A DNA stretch of 64,000 nucleotides, from positions 6,873,001 through 6,937,000 of the forward strand of contig NZ_JAZHSB010000001.1 in the NCBI RefSeq assembly GCF_036924715.1, given 5' to 3'. The notes beneath the pieces were generated by a model. That model saw only the letters and a list, made by a program, of their open reading frames with translations, had not been told where the DNA came from and did not search any database. The DNA is from Bradyrhizobium sp. AZCC 1721 (GTDB lineage Bacteria; Pseudomonadota; Alphaproteobacteria; Rhizobiales; Xanthobacteraceae). A program made the translations under genes and the position numbers. Below, piece after piece: positions 17,260 to 25,845 of this stretch (within the stretch, counting starts at the first letter, position 1; each line of letters begins with the position of its first letter).

Positions 17260-19854
17260 ATGCTTGTCGGGTCCCACGCCGAGACTGGGGACGAACGTAA
17301 GGCCGCGGCAGCTCCGCTTCCCCAAATTATCGGCAACGTTCAGGCCGCGGCCGGCTTCGGCACCGTTAGGCGCGCGGCCTGCACGGCCGCTCAAGCCGCG
17401 GCGGGCGATCCGCAAACTCGAACGCATGCCGGCAGGTTCGGCATGCTGTGGCTCACGGCACTGACCTTCTCGCTTGTGAAGGAGGCCCGGGCCGCCGATC
17501 CGAACGTCACGCTCCTGGACGACGGCAACATCACATACAAGGACCTTGAGCACGGCGCATTCGAGCTGGTCACCAAGGATGTGATCCCTCGACATATCCT
17601 CGTTGACGATCCCGGACAGACCATCATCCTGCGTTCGCAAGGGTCCACGATCAGCGTCAGTCAGAGCACAAACTCCGCTGCGCGAATGGCTGAACTGCAG
17701 GCGGCCCAGCAGGAGGCGCTCGCCATCTACGAGAAGGGACTGGGGTCGACGGGATCGAGCACGCCTCCTCCCCTTGAGCAGCTACCGGTGCAACCGATCA
17801 ATTTCATTCAGATTGATGATTCTTCCCCGGAGCAGGAACTGCCTGCTTTGCCCGCGGTGATCCTCGCATCGGCCCCGGAGATGATTATCGGACAACTGCC
17901 GCCTCCGCAGCCGACGCCACCGACGCTGAATGCGGTGATCGGGCCGACCGAAATCGACACCACGGTCTTTGACCTCTTCACCGCGACAAGCGGCACTTTC
18001 CTTGCCAGTAGCCCCAACAGCGACGCTACGCTGACCTTCGGCATCAGCGGGGGAACCCCCGGCAGCACCGTCATCGACGGGGTGACGTACGATGTATCGA
18101 AACCTGGTCCCTACGGCACGCTTTACGTCGACAGCACGACCGGCGCCTATACGTTCGTTCCGGACAATAACGCGATCAATGCGCTGACCGAGCCCACCAG
18201 CACTGACTTCATGGTCACCGTATCCGACGGCACGCTCTCGGCCAATCAACTCTTTACGATCGCCATCAACGGCAGCAACGACGCGGCCATCATCTCCGGC
18301 GCAACCGATGGCACGGCGATCGAGGCCAGCGGCGTCGCCAACGTCGCGCTCGCCACGCTGAGCGCCACCGGGACGCTCACCAGCGCCGACGTCGATGACG
18401 CGCCCAATACTTTTACGACGGTTGGCACGCCGACCGCGAGCGCGCAGGGCTTTGGCACCTTCACGATGACGGCGGCCGGCGTATGGACTTACACGGTCAA
18501 CGACTCCAACGGCGCGGTGCAGGCACTCAATGTCGGCGATAAACTGACCGACTCCTTCACGGTGACCACGATCGACGGCACCCCCCAGGTCGTGACAGTC
18601 ACCATCAACGGCACCAACGACGCAGCAGTCATTTCCGGCACCACGACCGGCTCCGTGACCGAGGACGGCGGCACCAAGTGCGATCTGCCGACCGCGACCG
18701 GCACGCTGACCGCTACCGACGTCGACAACGCGTCCGGTTTTACGGCGGTCAATTGCCCGACGGCCAGCGACGCCGGCTATGGCACCTTCACGATAACGCC
18801 GGACGGCGTGTGGACCTACATGCTCGACGACAGCAATTGCGCGGTGCAGGCACTTAATGTCGGAGACACGTTGACCGACACTTTCAAGGTGACCGCCCTG
18901 GATGGCACCGAGCAACTGGTGACGGTTACCATAAACGGTACCAACGACGCCGCCATCATTTGCGGAACCAAGCAAGGCTCGGTCATCGAGGCTGGCAGCG
19001 TGGCCAATTCGGTATCTTGCAAACCAACCGCGACCGGCACACTCACCGACACTGATGTCGACAACGCTCCCAACACATTTACGGCGATCGATTCGCCGAA
19101 GCCGAGCGATGGCGGCTATGGCACTTTCACCATGACGACGGATGGCGTCTGGACCTATACGCTCGATAACACCAGCTCTACAGTGCAGGCACTCAATGTC
19201 TGCGACAAGCTGACCGACTGCTTTACGGTGACCACCATCGACGGCACCCCGCAGGTGGTGACGATCACCATCAACGGCGCCAACGACGACGCCGTCATTT
19301 GCGGCGCCACGACCGGTTCAGTAACCGAAGCTGGCGCCTGCACATACGGTACGCCGATCGCGACCGGCACGCTCACCGACACCGACGTCGACAACACGCC
19401 CAATACGTTCACGGAGGTGTGCAGGCCGAAGGCGAGCGATGGCGGCTATGGCACCTTCACAATGACGGCGGATGGCGTCTGGACCTACACGCTCGACAAC
19501 GCCAATTGCGACGTGGAGGCGCTGAACGACTGCGACACGTTGACCGACACCTTCACGGTAACCACCATCGACGGCACCGCACAGGAAGTGACGATCACGA
19601 TCAACGGCGCCGACGACACGTTCCACTTCAAGGACAAGATGTCCGACGTCAAAACTTCTGACGTCATCGACCTTTCAGGGGACATCTCATCGTCTGTCAG
19701 TTCCCCCGAAGACGCTTCAGGAGCCAGTGTACCGCCGGCGACGACAGAGACAGCCCAAACGATCGAACTGTCTGCACAATGGTCCGACGGTTTCAGTTGG
19801 AACCAGCCGGGTATCGCTGTCACTACCCAAGCGCCGCACGATCTGATCGTGTGA
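17260..19854 (+). CDS. VCBS-repeat surface protein with cysteine-enriched repeats
   Basis: An 864-aa protein. Residues 22-50 (QIIGNVQAAAGFGTVRRA...GDP) resemble the start of a FecR/retention-type module that breaks off. A hydrophobic stretch (MLWLTALTFSLVKEARAAD, about 62-80) follows. After a Pro-rich linker and one cadherin-like domain (about 230-335) come four VCBS repeats of 109-113 aa, each beginning NGxND. The C-terminal 80 residues are Ser/Thr-rich without RTX nonapeptides. VCBS proteins are large adhesin-like surface or secreted proteins, often type I secreted. Unusually, repeats 2-4 carry 12 cysteines where Ser or Gly is normal. The ATG at 17260 has only a weak ribosome site, so the start is uncertain. 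Confidence 0.8.
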   Translation: MLVGSHAETGDERKAAAAPLPQIIGNVQAAAGFGTVRRAACTAAQAAAGDPQTRTHAGRFGMLWLTALTFSLVKEARAADPNVTLLDDGNITYKDLEHGAFELVTKDVIPRHILVDDPGQTIILRSQGSTISVSQSTNSAARMAELQAAQQEALAIYEKGLGSTGSSTPPPLEQLPVQPINFIQIDDSSPEQELPALPAVILASAPEMIIGQLPPPQPTPPTLNAVIGPTEIDTTVFDLFTATSGTFLASSPNSDATLTFGISGGTPGSTVIDGVTYDVSKPGPYGTLYVDSTTGAYTFVPDNNAINALTEPTSTDFMVTVSDGTLSANQLFTIAINGSNDAAIISGATDGTAIEASGVANVALATLSATGTLTSADVDDAPNTFTTVGTPTASAQGFGTFTMTAAGVWTYTVNDSNGAVQALNVGDKLTDSFTVTTIDGTPQVVTVTINGTNDAAVISGTTTGSVTEDGGTKCDLPTATGTLTATDVDNASGFTAVNCPTASDAGYGTFTITPDGVWTYMLDDSNCAVQALNVGDTLTDTFKVTALDGTEQLVTVTINGTNDAAIICGTKQGSVIEAGSVANSVSCKPTATGTLTDTDVDNAPNTFTAIDSPKPSDGGYGTFTMTTDGVWTYTLDNTSSTVQALNVCDKLTDCFTVTTIDGTPQVVTITINGANDDAVICGATTGSVTEAGACTYGTPIATGTLTDTDVDNTPNTFTEVCRPKASDGGYGTFTMTADGVWTYTLDNANCDVEALNDCDTLTDTFTVTTIDGTAQEVTITINGADDTFHFKDKMSDVKTSDVIDLSGDISSSVSSPEDASGASVPPATTETAQTIELSAQWSDGFSWNQPGIAVTTQAPHDLIV
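18268..19602 (+). repeat. Four tandem VCBS repeats within the surface protein gene
   Basis: Repeat units start at 18268, 18607, 18934 and 19273, and the last ends at 19602 (339, 327, 339 and 330 nt). Shared blocks include TGTLT, ADVD/TDVDN, YGTFTMT, GVWTY, VQALNV and VTTIDGT. Cys counts rise along the array: 0, 3, 4, 5. Confidence 0.8.
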
Positions 19855-19858
19855 CGGA

Positions 19859-19881
19859 GCTGCGCCGGATTCTAGCGCAGC
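19859..19881. terminator. Hairpin between convergent VCBS and Bug genes
   Basis: GCTGCGC at 19859-19865 pairs with GCGCAGC at 19875-19881 across a 9-nt loop, just after the VCBS stop. The 45-bp gap between convergent genes suits a bidirectional terminator. No U-tract is seen. Confidence 0.45.
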
Positions 19882-19899
19882 CGTTCCACGCCGCACGCC

Positions 19900-20892
19900 C
19901 TACTTCGCTTCGCTCGCCTTGATTCCCGAGCTTTCAACGAGCTTGGCCACCCGCGTCAGATCGCTGGCGAACAGGCGCGCGTGCGCCTCGGGCGACAGCT
20001 CGTTCTCGGGAAACGGCAGCGTACCGAGCTGTTTCAGCTTTTCCAGCAGCGTCGGGTCGGCCAGTGCTGCGCGGAGCGCTGAATTCAGCGCGCCGATGGT
20101 TTCCCTGGGCGTGCCCTTCGCGACGTAGAGTCCATGCCACATCGAGTAGCTGACCTCGGGCATGCCAAGCTCGGCGGTGGTCGGCACGTCCTTCAATTGT
20201 TCGAGCCGTTCCGGCGAGGTAATGGCGATGCCGTGAAGCGTTCCGGCCTGAATCTGCGGCAGCGCGTTGGTCACCTGATCCCACAAAAGATCGATCTGCC
20301 CCGCCAGCAGATCGGAAATCGCCGGCGCCGATCCGCGATAGGCCGCGAGCGTGGGCTTGAAGCCGAGCACGTTGCCCATCATCACCGCGCACAAATGACT
20401 GTTGGTCCCGAGACCGCCATGCGCGAAGTTCGCCTTGTCGCGTTGCGTCTTGATCCAGTCCACAAAGTCCTTTGGTTCCGCGCCGGGGATCGACTTGCGG
20501 CCAATCAGAACCATCGGCGCGTTGTTGACGAGGCCGACCGCCTCGAACGCCGTTTTGGTATCATAGCGCAGGTTGGTGAACAGGCTGGGAGCCGCAAGCA
20601 GCGCAACGTGATTGATGAGGATCGTGGTGCCGTCAGGCGCCGATCGGGCCACGCGATCATTGGCCAGCGTGCTGCCGCCTCCGACCACGTTCTCGATAAT
20701 GACGGACTGGCCGAGCGTGCGCGACATCCGCTCGCCGATCAGACGCGCGACGGTGTCGGTGCCGCCGCCGGCTGCAAAGGGCACCACCAGCGTCACCGTC
20801 TTGGCGGACGATTGCGCGTGCGCCTGCGGCGAGAGTGCCGCAATCAGCAGGCCAAGGCCCATGATTACACGTCTGAAGGAGAAATTGATCAC
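19900..20892 (-). CDS. Tripartite tricarboxylate transporter substrate-binding protein (Bug/TctC family)
   Basis: A 330-aa exported binding protein. The GTG at 20892 follows GGGAGGA with good spacing and gives a signal peptide ending AHAQS; an ATG at 20913 is upstream of that ribosome site. Bug signatures are KTVTLVVPFAAGGGTD, IIENVVGGGSTL and FAHGGLGTNSHL. It is divergent from dgoK-dgoA, which could suggest an aldonate or sugar-acid ligand, but that is position only. No tctA or tctB lies nearby. Confidence 0.9.
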   Translation of the reverse strand: MINFSFRRVIMGLGLLIAALSPQAHAQSSAKTVTLVVPFAAGGGTDTVARLIGERMSRTLGQSVIIENVVGGGSTLANDRVARSAPDGTTILINHVALLAAPSLFTNLRYDTKTAFEAVGLVNNAPMVLIGRKSIPGAEPKDFVDWIKTQRDKANFAHGGLGTNSHLCAVMMGNVLGFKPTLAAYRGSAPAISDLLAGQIDLLWDQVTNALPQIQAGTLHGIAITSPERLEQLKDVPTTAELGMPEVSYSMWHGLYVAKGTPRETIGALNSALRAALADPTLLEKLKQLGTLPFPENELSPEAHARLFASDLTRVAKLVESSGIKASEAK

Positions 20893-20905
20893 GACGGCGT
20901 CCTCC

Positions 20906-20935
20906 CAAGTCATTCTTTTTCAAGTCATTCTTTTT
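20906..20935. repeat. Exact 15-bp tandem duplication in the leader of the Bug gene
   Basis: CAAGTCATTCTTTTT occurs twice head to tail (20906-20920, 20921-20935), immediately upstream of the Bug ribosome site. On the gene's strand each copy carries an ATG. It looks like a recent slippage event in the 5' leader. Confidence 0.7.
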
Positions 20936-21126
20936 GTTGTGATGCCGCGTTGTCGCGGACGTGTGCTCGTTGGCAAAGCCACGCCGCAGCAACTGCCTGG
21001 CTTCGCATGACCTCGGATCATGCTGATTGCGCTTCCGCAAAGCAAATGGAAAGCGAGCGTAGCTCGCCGGCGGATTGGCGTGATACGATGTCCTCGAGGC
21101 GCAGATAGCATCGGGACGGATCTGAA

Positions 21127-22041
21127 ATGAGCGAGGCTGCATATGTTGCGGTCGATTGGGGCACGAGCAGTTTTCGACTTTGGCTGGTCGAGCGGACCGG
21201 CAACGTGCTGGGGGAGCGGCGCAGCCACGAGGGCATGATGGCGGCAGGCAAGCTTGGCTTCGCAACCGTGCTGCAATCGCATCTGGAAGCCGTCGGCGCC
21301 GCGGATGGGGTGCCCGTTGTCATCTGCGGGATGGCCGGCGCGCGGCAGGGTTGGGTCGAAGCCGGCTATGTCGAGACGCCGGCGCGGCTTGCATCGATCC
21401 TGAAGCAGGCCGTGGCGGTACCGGGACAGGACCGTGACATCCGCATCCTCCCGGGAATAGCGCAACGAGACCCCAAGGCGCCGGACGTCATGCGGGGCGA
21501 GGAAACACAGTTGCTCGGCGCCTTGGGCGTGGACGCGGCCGACGAGGCGCTTGTCTGCATGCCGGGCACCCATTCGAAATGGGTCAGGGCGAGTTGCGGG
21601 ACCGTCGAGCGCTTCGCCACGTTCATGACGGGCGAGCTGTTCGACGTCGTGTCGCGCGAGACGATCCTGTCCCACGCGGTGGCCGGCGCCGATGAAGCCG
21701 AAGATGTCGACGCATTCAAGTCGGCGGTCACCGCCGCGTTCGAGACGCCTGCGCACGCTGCCAATCTGCTGTTTCAGGTGCGATCGGGTCAGCTCCTCTA
21801 CGGCGGCAAGCCATCCTCGGCCCGCGAAAAAATATCGGGCACCTTGATTGGTCTTGAACTGGCGGCGGGGCTCGCCGGCGAAGCTCCCAAGGCGGGCATC
21901 ACGCTGGTGGCGTCAGGAAGGCTCCAGATGCTTTACCAATTGGCGTTTGACACGGTTTCCGTTCCCGTCCGATCAATCGGTGCCGAGGATGCGGTCCGTC
22001 GCGGTCTTGCGATGGCCGCTCACTCGATTTGGAACGTATGA
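21127..22041 (+). CDS. dgoK: 2-dehydro-3-deoxygalactonokinase
   Basis: A 304-aa sugar-acid kinase of the DgoK family. The N-terminal ATPase-fold motif is VAVDWGTSSFRLWLV, followed by ICGMAGARQGWVEAGY, ILPGIAQRDPKAPDVMRGEETQ and MPGTHSKWV. It phosphorylates 2-dehydro-3-deoxygalactonate at O6, giving the substrate of the next gene. The stop is 12 bp before dgoA, so the two form an operon. No galactonate dehydratase or dehydrogenase lies in the window, so upstream steps are encoded elsewhere. Confidence 0.93.
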   Translation: MSEAAYVAVDWGTSSFRLWLVERTGNVLGERRSHEGMMAAGKLGFATVLQSHLEAVGAADGVPVVICGMAGARQGWVEAGYVETPARLASILKQAVAVPGQDRDIRILPGIAQRDPKAPDVMRGEETQLLGALGVDAADEALVCMPGTHSKWVRASCGTVERFATFMTGELFDVVSRETILSHAVAGADEAEDVDAFKSAVTAAFETPAHAANLLFQVRSGQLLYGGKPSSAREKISGTLIGLELAAGLAGEAPKAGITLVASGRLQMLYQLAFDTVSVPVRSIGAEDAVRRGLAMAAHSIWNV

Positions 22042-22053
22042 AGGATCAGACGA

Positions 22054-22692
22054 ATGAACGTTGTCCCATTTCCCCCGATGAAGCGTCCGCTGGTCGCGAT
22101 CCTGCGCGGCGTGAGGCCCGAGGAGGCAACGGATATCGTCAGCGTGCTGATCGACAGCGGCATGACGGCGATTGAGATCCCGCTCAACTCGCCGGAGCCG
22201 TTCCGCTCCATCGAGATCGCCGTCAGGAAGGCGCCCGCCGAAATCCTGGTTGGGGCTGGCACGGTCTTGACGCTGGAAGCTGTCGAGCGGCTCCACGATG
22301 TTGGCGGCCGGCTTCTCGTAACTCCCAACGTCGATCCCGAAATCATAGCCGGCGCCCGGGCACGCGGCATGGTCACGATGCCCGGCGTCTTTAGTCCAAC
22401 GGAGGCGCTGCTTGCCGCCAAGGCTGGCGCCTCAAGCCTCAAATTCTTTCCCGCGAGCGTGCTTGGCGCGGCGGGCATCACCGCGATCCGCGCCGTTCTC
22501 CCCGCGGACCTGATGATCGCCGCTGTCGGCGGCGTCTCCGACAAGAACTTCGCGGATTACACGAAGGCCGGCATTCTGGCGTTCGGCCTCGGCAGCAGCC
22601 TCTACAAGCCCGGCATGACGGCGGCGGAGGTAGCCACACGCGCCAAGGCGACGATTGAGGCGTACGACATGGCTGTTCAACAGGTAGCGTAG
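22054..22692 (+). CDS. dgoA: 2-dehydro-3-deoxy-6-phosphogalactonate aldolase
   Basis: A 212-aa class I KDPG/KDPGal-type aldolase cleaving KDPGal to pyruvate and glyceraldehyde 3-phosphate. Motifs are the N-terminal LVAILRGVRPEEA (catalytic Glu/Arg region), the GAGTVLT loop, and the Schiff-base lysine in SSLKFFPAS. The Glu-Ala spacing and the pairing with dgoK favour the galactonate over the gluconate aldolase. It is the last gene of the operon, followed by a strong hairpin. Confidence 0.92.
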   Translation: MNVVPFPPMKRPLVAILRGVRPEEATDIVSVLIDSGMTAIEIPLNSPEPFRSIEIAVRKAPAEILVGAGTVLTLEAVERLHDVGGRLLVTPNVDPEIIAGARARGMVTMPGVFSPTEALLAAKAGASSLKFFPASVLGAAGITAIRAVLPADLMIAAVGGVSDKNFADYTKAGILAFGLGSSLYKPGMTAAEVATRAKATIEAYDMAVQQVA

Positions 22693-22711
22693 ATTAGCGA
22701 GAGTCGGTCCC

Positions 22712-22774
22712 GCCCGCCGTCGCTTGCCCTCCGTCGCGGACATGCCGCGTGCCGAAGCGCACGCGACGGCGGGC
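22712..22774. terminator. Long hairpin between convergent dgoA and MBL genes
   Basis: GCCCGCCGTCGC at 22712-22723 and GCGACGGCGGGC at 22763-22774 are perfect 12-bp arms; the loop contains smaller complementary segments. It lies in the convergent gap and can terminate both directions or be a REP-like element. Confidence 0.55.
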
Positions 22775-22837
22775 TGACGGAGAGAGTGTCAGTCGTCGAA
22801 AGGACTCCCGTATCGCCTCGATCCAACTAGGCCAGAC

Positions 22838-23776
22838 TCAAGGCTGATGACCCAACTTCACGATCATCTTCGGGTGACGTTCGCTCAAGGCCTTCAACGC
22901 GAGCAAACTCTTCCGATTGCGTTCCCGGTCGTCAATGAAGCTTCCCGGCTCAACGCCGTTCTCCCAACCCCAGCGCGTGTGGCAAGTGTCGCCGGTCAGG
23001 AGCACCGGACCTGTCGTGGTGCGCGCGACAAACGCCATGTGGCCCGGAGTGTGTCCCGGACTCTGGATCGCAAAGAACGAACCGTCACCGAAGACGTCGA
23101 TCACCCCTTCGAGCTTCCCGCCCGGGTCTTTCGAGAACTGGAATTCCTGAAGTGCGGGTCTTCCCTCAAGGAAGCGATCTTCCATCCCCTGGACGAACAT
23201 GTTCTCGAAGTTCGAGTACTCAGGTTCGCCGGGTCCCGTGTAAATCGGAACGTCCTTGGGAATATCCGGCATCCCGGAGATATGGTCGAAATGGAGATGG
23301 GTCATGAAGACACCTTTGAGGGGCATACCTGCCGATTTGATAACCGACAAAGTGTCTTGCCGGACTTGCATCTTGTCTATTTTAGCGAACGTTCTCAGCA
23401 CCCATCCGACCCCGACACCCGCGGGATTCTCCACCAACCGCTTTGAAACACCTGTGTCGATCAGGAACAATCCCTGCGTCGGGTGCCGCAAGAGATGCGC
23501 ATAGATCTTGATCGGCTCCTCGCGATCCTTGAGCCCCGCTTCAACGGCTTTTGGATCTTTCAGATTGAGCAGTCCCGAAAGATCGGCAACCCAATCCGCG
23601 CCGACGACCGTCTTGAGTTCAATTGGTCCCGGCTGATCAATCAAAGCCTCCATGGCGGCCGAGCTGATTGGCTTGCCGATATCTGCGGGCTTCGCCGGAT
23701 GGGTCGTCTGCGTGCATGCCGAAAGCGCCGAGATGGCAAGGGCGCCAATGAAAAGCAGTCCAGACTTACGGAGCAT
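22838..23776 (-). CDS. MBL-fold metallo-hydrolase lipoprotein (AHL-lactonase-like)
   Basis: A 312-aa protein with a lipoprotein signal (GALAISALSAC, Cys at about residue 21), so it is anchored in the periplasm. The metallo-beta-lactamase fold is marked by THLHFDHISGMPD (HxHxDH metal site), SPGHTPGH (second metal His) and LLTGDTC (bridging Asp). This set matches the AttM/AiiA-like lactonase branch, although substrate specificity varies widely. It is divergent from a LysR regulator with a 110-bp spacer that probably controls it. Confidence 0.85.
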   Translation of the reverse strand: MLRKSGLLFIGALAISALSACTQTTHPAKPADIGKPISSAAMEALIDQPGPIELKTVVGADWVADLSGLLNLKDPKAVEAGLKDREEPIKIYAHLLRHPTQGLFLIDTGVSKRLVENPAGVGVGWVLRTFAKIDKMQVRQDTLSVIKSAGMPLKGVFMTHLHFDHISGMPDIPKDVPIYTGPGEPEYSNFENMFVQGMEDRFLEGRPALQEFQFSKDPGGKLEGVIDVFGDGSFFAIQSPGHTPGHMAFVARTTTGPVLLTGDTCHTRWGWENGVEPGSFIDDRERNRKSLLALKALSERHPKMIVKLGHQP

Positions 23777-23889
23777 GATGTTTTCCTCATTTCTGCTGCC
23801 GCTTTTGCCCTGGACGGGTAGAATAGCAATCGTCTAAATTCCTATATAGCCATACATAAATGAATGGCCGCTAGCTGGGAGGAGTGAAC

Positions 23890-25131
23890 GTGGACCTCCA
23901 ATGGGATGACCTGCGGATTTTTCTCGCCGTTGCGGATGCCGGCAGCCTGAGCGGCGCCGCGCGACGCCTCAAAGTGAGCCAGCCCACCTTGAGCCGCAGG
24001 ATCGCGGATATGGAGTACGGGCTGGGCCAGCCGCTCTTCGTCCGCAAGAACCAGGGCATCTCCTTGACCAAGACCGGAAGCAGGCTGCTCCCCGCCGCCC
24101 AAGGCATGGCGCAATGGGCGACGGAAGCCAATCGTTCACTCGACGCGAAGGACTCGCCCGTGAGCGGCCGCGTGCGCATCACGGCGGCACCATCGTTCGC
24201 CTTCGATTTCCTGGCGCCGATCGCGGAAAAGCTCAAGAGGAAGCATCCACAGATCACTCTCGAGGTTCTGGCCAGCACGGAGCGCCTCAATCTCTCGCGC
24301 GGCGAGGCGGACATCGCGCTCAGGAAATACCCGTCCGATGATCCTGATCTGATCACAGTCGATGAAGTTATCGTTCCGATCGGCGCCTACGCGAGCAGGG
24401 ACTACGCACGGAGACTGCCCGCGAAATACGATTTCCGCGACCTCGACTGGATCGCATGGGCGGGAGAGCGCGAGATGGTGAGCCCGAATCCGGAACTCGC
24501 GGCCCGGATCCCGGACTTTCGTCCTGCTTTCACATCTGACGATTACAGCGTGCAGGTCGCAGCCTGCCAGGCCGGTGCCGGTGCGATGATCCTTCTGAAG
24601 ACTTCCCATCGGCTCAAGCGACCGGGCGAGCTCGTGGAACTCAAGCTCGAGCTTCCAACCTCGCTCCGCGCAGAACTCACGATCGTTTGCCACAAGCGCA
24701 TGGCAGATCTCCCCAAGGTCAGAACCGTCGTGGACCTGCTCAGGCAAGAGTTTGCCGACCTGAGGAAGAGCCAAGTTGCGGAGAGACTTCGAACGGTGAC
24801 GCCAACAATCCCAAAGCAAGCCAGAGATAAGAAGGAAGCCTCATCCAAACATTCGAGGCGAGAAGTTGAGACAGGAGCGGACTTGAACGCGCCCCAATCG
24901 AGACCAGTTGCGCGCAATCGTGCGAAATCGTCCAAAATCGTAGGCTGGCCGAGGGAGAGGACCTGCGATCCAATATTCTCCACCCCCGGGCGCTCGTTTA
25001 TCCCCCCGGCAGAGACCGCGCTGGCGAAACGTGTGAGTCTGAGAAGTGCCCACCAGACATTCGGTCCCGGGCGCCTATCTGTTTGTCGCCGTGGAATTGC
25101 TTTTCTGCCTAATTGTGCATCGCAATCCTGA
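23890..25131 (+). CDS. LysR-family transcriptional regulator with abnormal C-terminal extension
   Basis: A LysR regulator: N-terminal HTH (LRIFLAVADAGSLSGAARRL...SQPTLSRRI) and a LysR-substrate domain from about residue 90 to 290. Start chosen as the GTG at 23890 because GGGAGG lies 7 nt upstream; the GTG at 23884 is too close to it. The family is usually about 300 aa, but this frame runs to 413. The last ~115 residues are Arg/Lys/Ser-rich and look like translated non-coding DNA, so the original stop has probably been lost. It is likely to regulate the divergent MBL lipoprotein and possibly the TRAP operon downstream. Confidence 0.82.
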   Translation: MDLQWDDLRIFLAVADAGSLSGAARRLKVSQPTLSRRIADMEYGLGQPLFVRKNQGISLTKTGSRLLPAAQGMAQWATEANRSLDAKDSPVSGRVRITAAPSFAFDFLAPIAEKLKRKHPQITLEVLASTERLNLSRGEADIALRKYPSDDPDLITVDEVIVPIGAYASRDYARRLPAKYDFRDLDWIAWAGEREMVSPNPELAARIPDFRPAFTSDDYSVQVAACQAGAGAMILLKTSHRLKRPGELVELKLELPTSLRAELTIVCHKRMADLPKVRTVVDLLRQEFADLRKSQVAERLRTVTPTIPKQARDKKEASSKHSRREVETGADLNAPQSRPVARNRAKSSKIVGWPRERTCDPIFSTPGRSFIPPAETALAKRVSLRSAHQTFGPGRLSVCRRGIAFLPNCASQS

Positions 25132-25263
25132 ACCGATCGCCGCGGCCATTCATCCGCTGGCACCCGGACGGCCGCTAAGCTAGCATTGGGATCATTTGAA
25201 TGGAGCGGTGGCGCGCACTCCTATAGGGAAGTCCAAGGCCGGGCGCCGTCTGGGCATACTGCA

Positions 25264-25839
25264 ATGGCCAACATATCTGCTTCGCCAAAGCCCATGCCAC
25301 CGCGCGGCTATTTGGCCGTCATCCGTAGCATCGACAAGTTCACGGAATTGACCGGGTACCTCTTCGTCCTCTCGATCATTCCCCTGATTTGCGCCAATGT
25401 GGTCGAGGTTTTTGCCCGCTACGTCCTGGGGGATCCGACGATCTGGGCCCTCGATGTGACGACGATGTCCTACGCGACCTTGTTCATGCTGGGCTCGGCG
25501 TTGGCGCTCCTGAAGGGCGCTCACATCCGCACCGATGTACTGTGGGAAGCATTCTCGGATCGCACGAAAGGCATGATCGACAGCCTGGCGTTCCTGCTGT
25601 TCTTCCTGCCGACAATGGTCGTGCTGTTCTTTCTCTCGATAGACGATTTCCTCTACTCGCTCTCGATCAACGAACGCGGAAGCTCCGGCGCGTGGACGCC
25701 GGTCCTGTGGCCGCTGCGCGGGGTTATTCCGCTGACGGCCTTCATGCTGTTCTTGCAGGGCATCTCGGAGTTGATGAAGAGCCTCTGGGCTTGGCGAACC
25801 GGCGCATTCCTGGCCAAACACGAGAAGATCGAGGTCTGA
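25264..25839 (+). CDS. TRAP transporter small permease subunit (DctQ family)
   Basis: A 191-aa inner-membrane protein with four hydrophobic segments (about residues 30-50, 70-90, 110-130 and 150-170 from the ATG at 25264). The DctQ pattern is seen in EVFARYVLGDPTIWALD. It forms the small membrane subunit of a Na+-driven TRAP importer. The stop is 6 bp before the large permease gene. A longer open frame from 25186 lacks a ribosome site. Confidence 0.85.
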   Translation: MANISASPKPMPPRGYLAVIRSIDKFTELTGYLFVLSIIPLICANVVEVFARYVLGDPTIWALDVTTMSYATLFMLGSALALLKGAHIRTDVLWEAFSDRTKGMIDSLAFLLFFLPTMVVLFFLSIDDFLYSLSINERGSSGAWTPVLWPLRGVIPLTAFMLFLQGISELMKSLWAWRTGAFLAKHEKIEV

Positions 25840-25845
25840 ACAACC

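Noticed and set aside
17782..18975. Minus-strand 397-codon frame inside the VCBS gene
   Set aside because: It mirrors the VCBS repeats (repetitive GVGQ/VDVG pattern) and has no start or domain of its own.
22775..22790. GACGGAGAGAGTG as another tRNA-Ser 3' fragment
   Set aside because: Only about ten bases match the tRNA end and the following bases do not; treated as chance.
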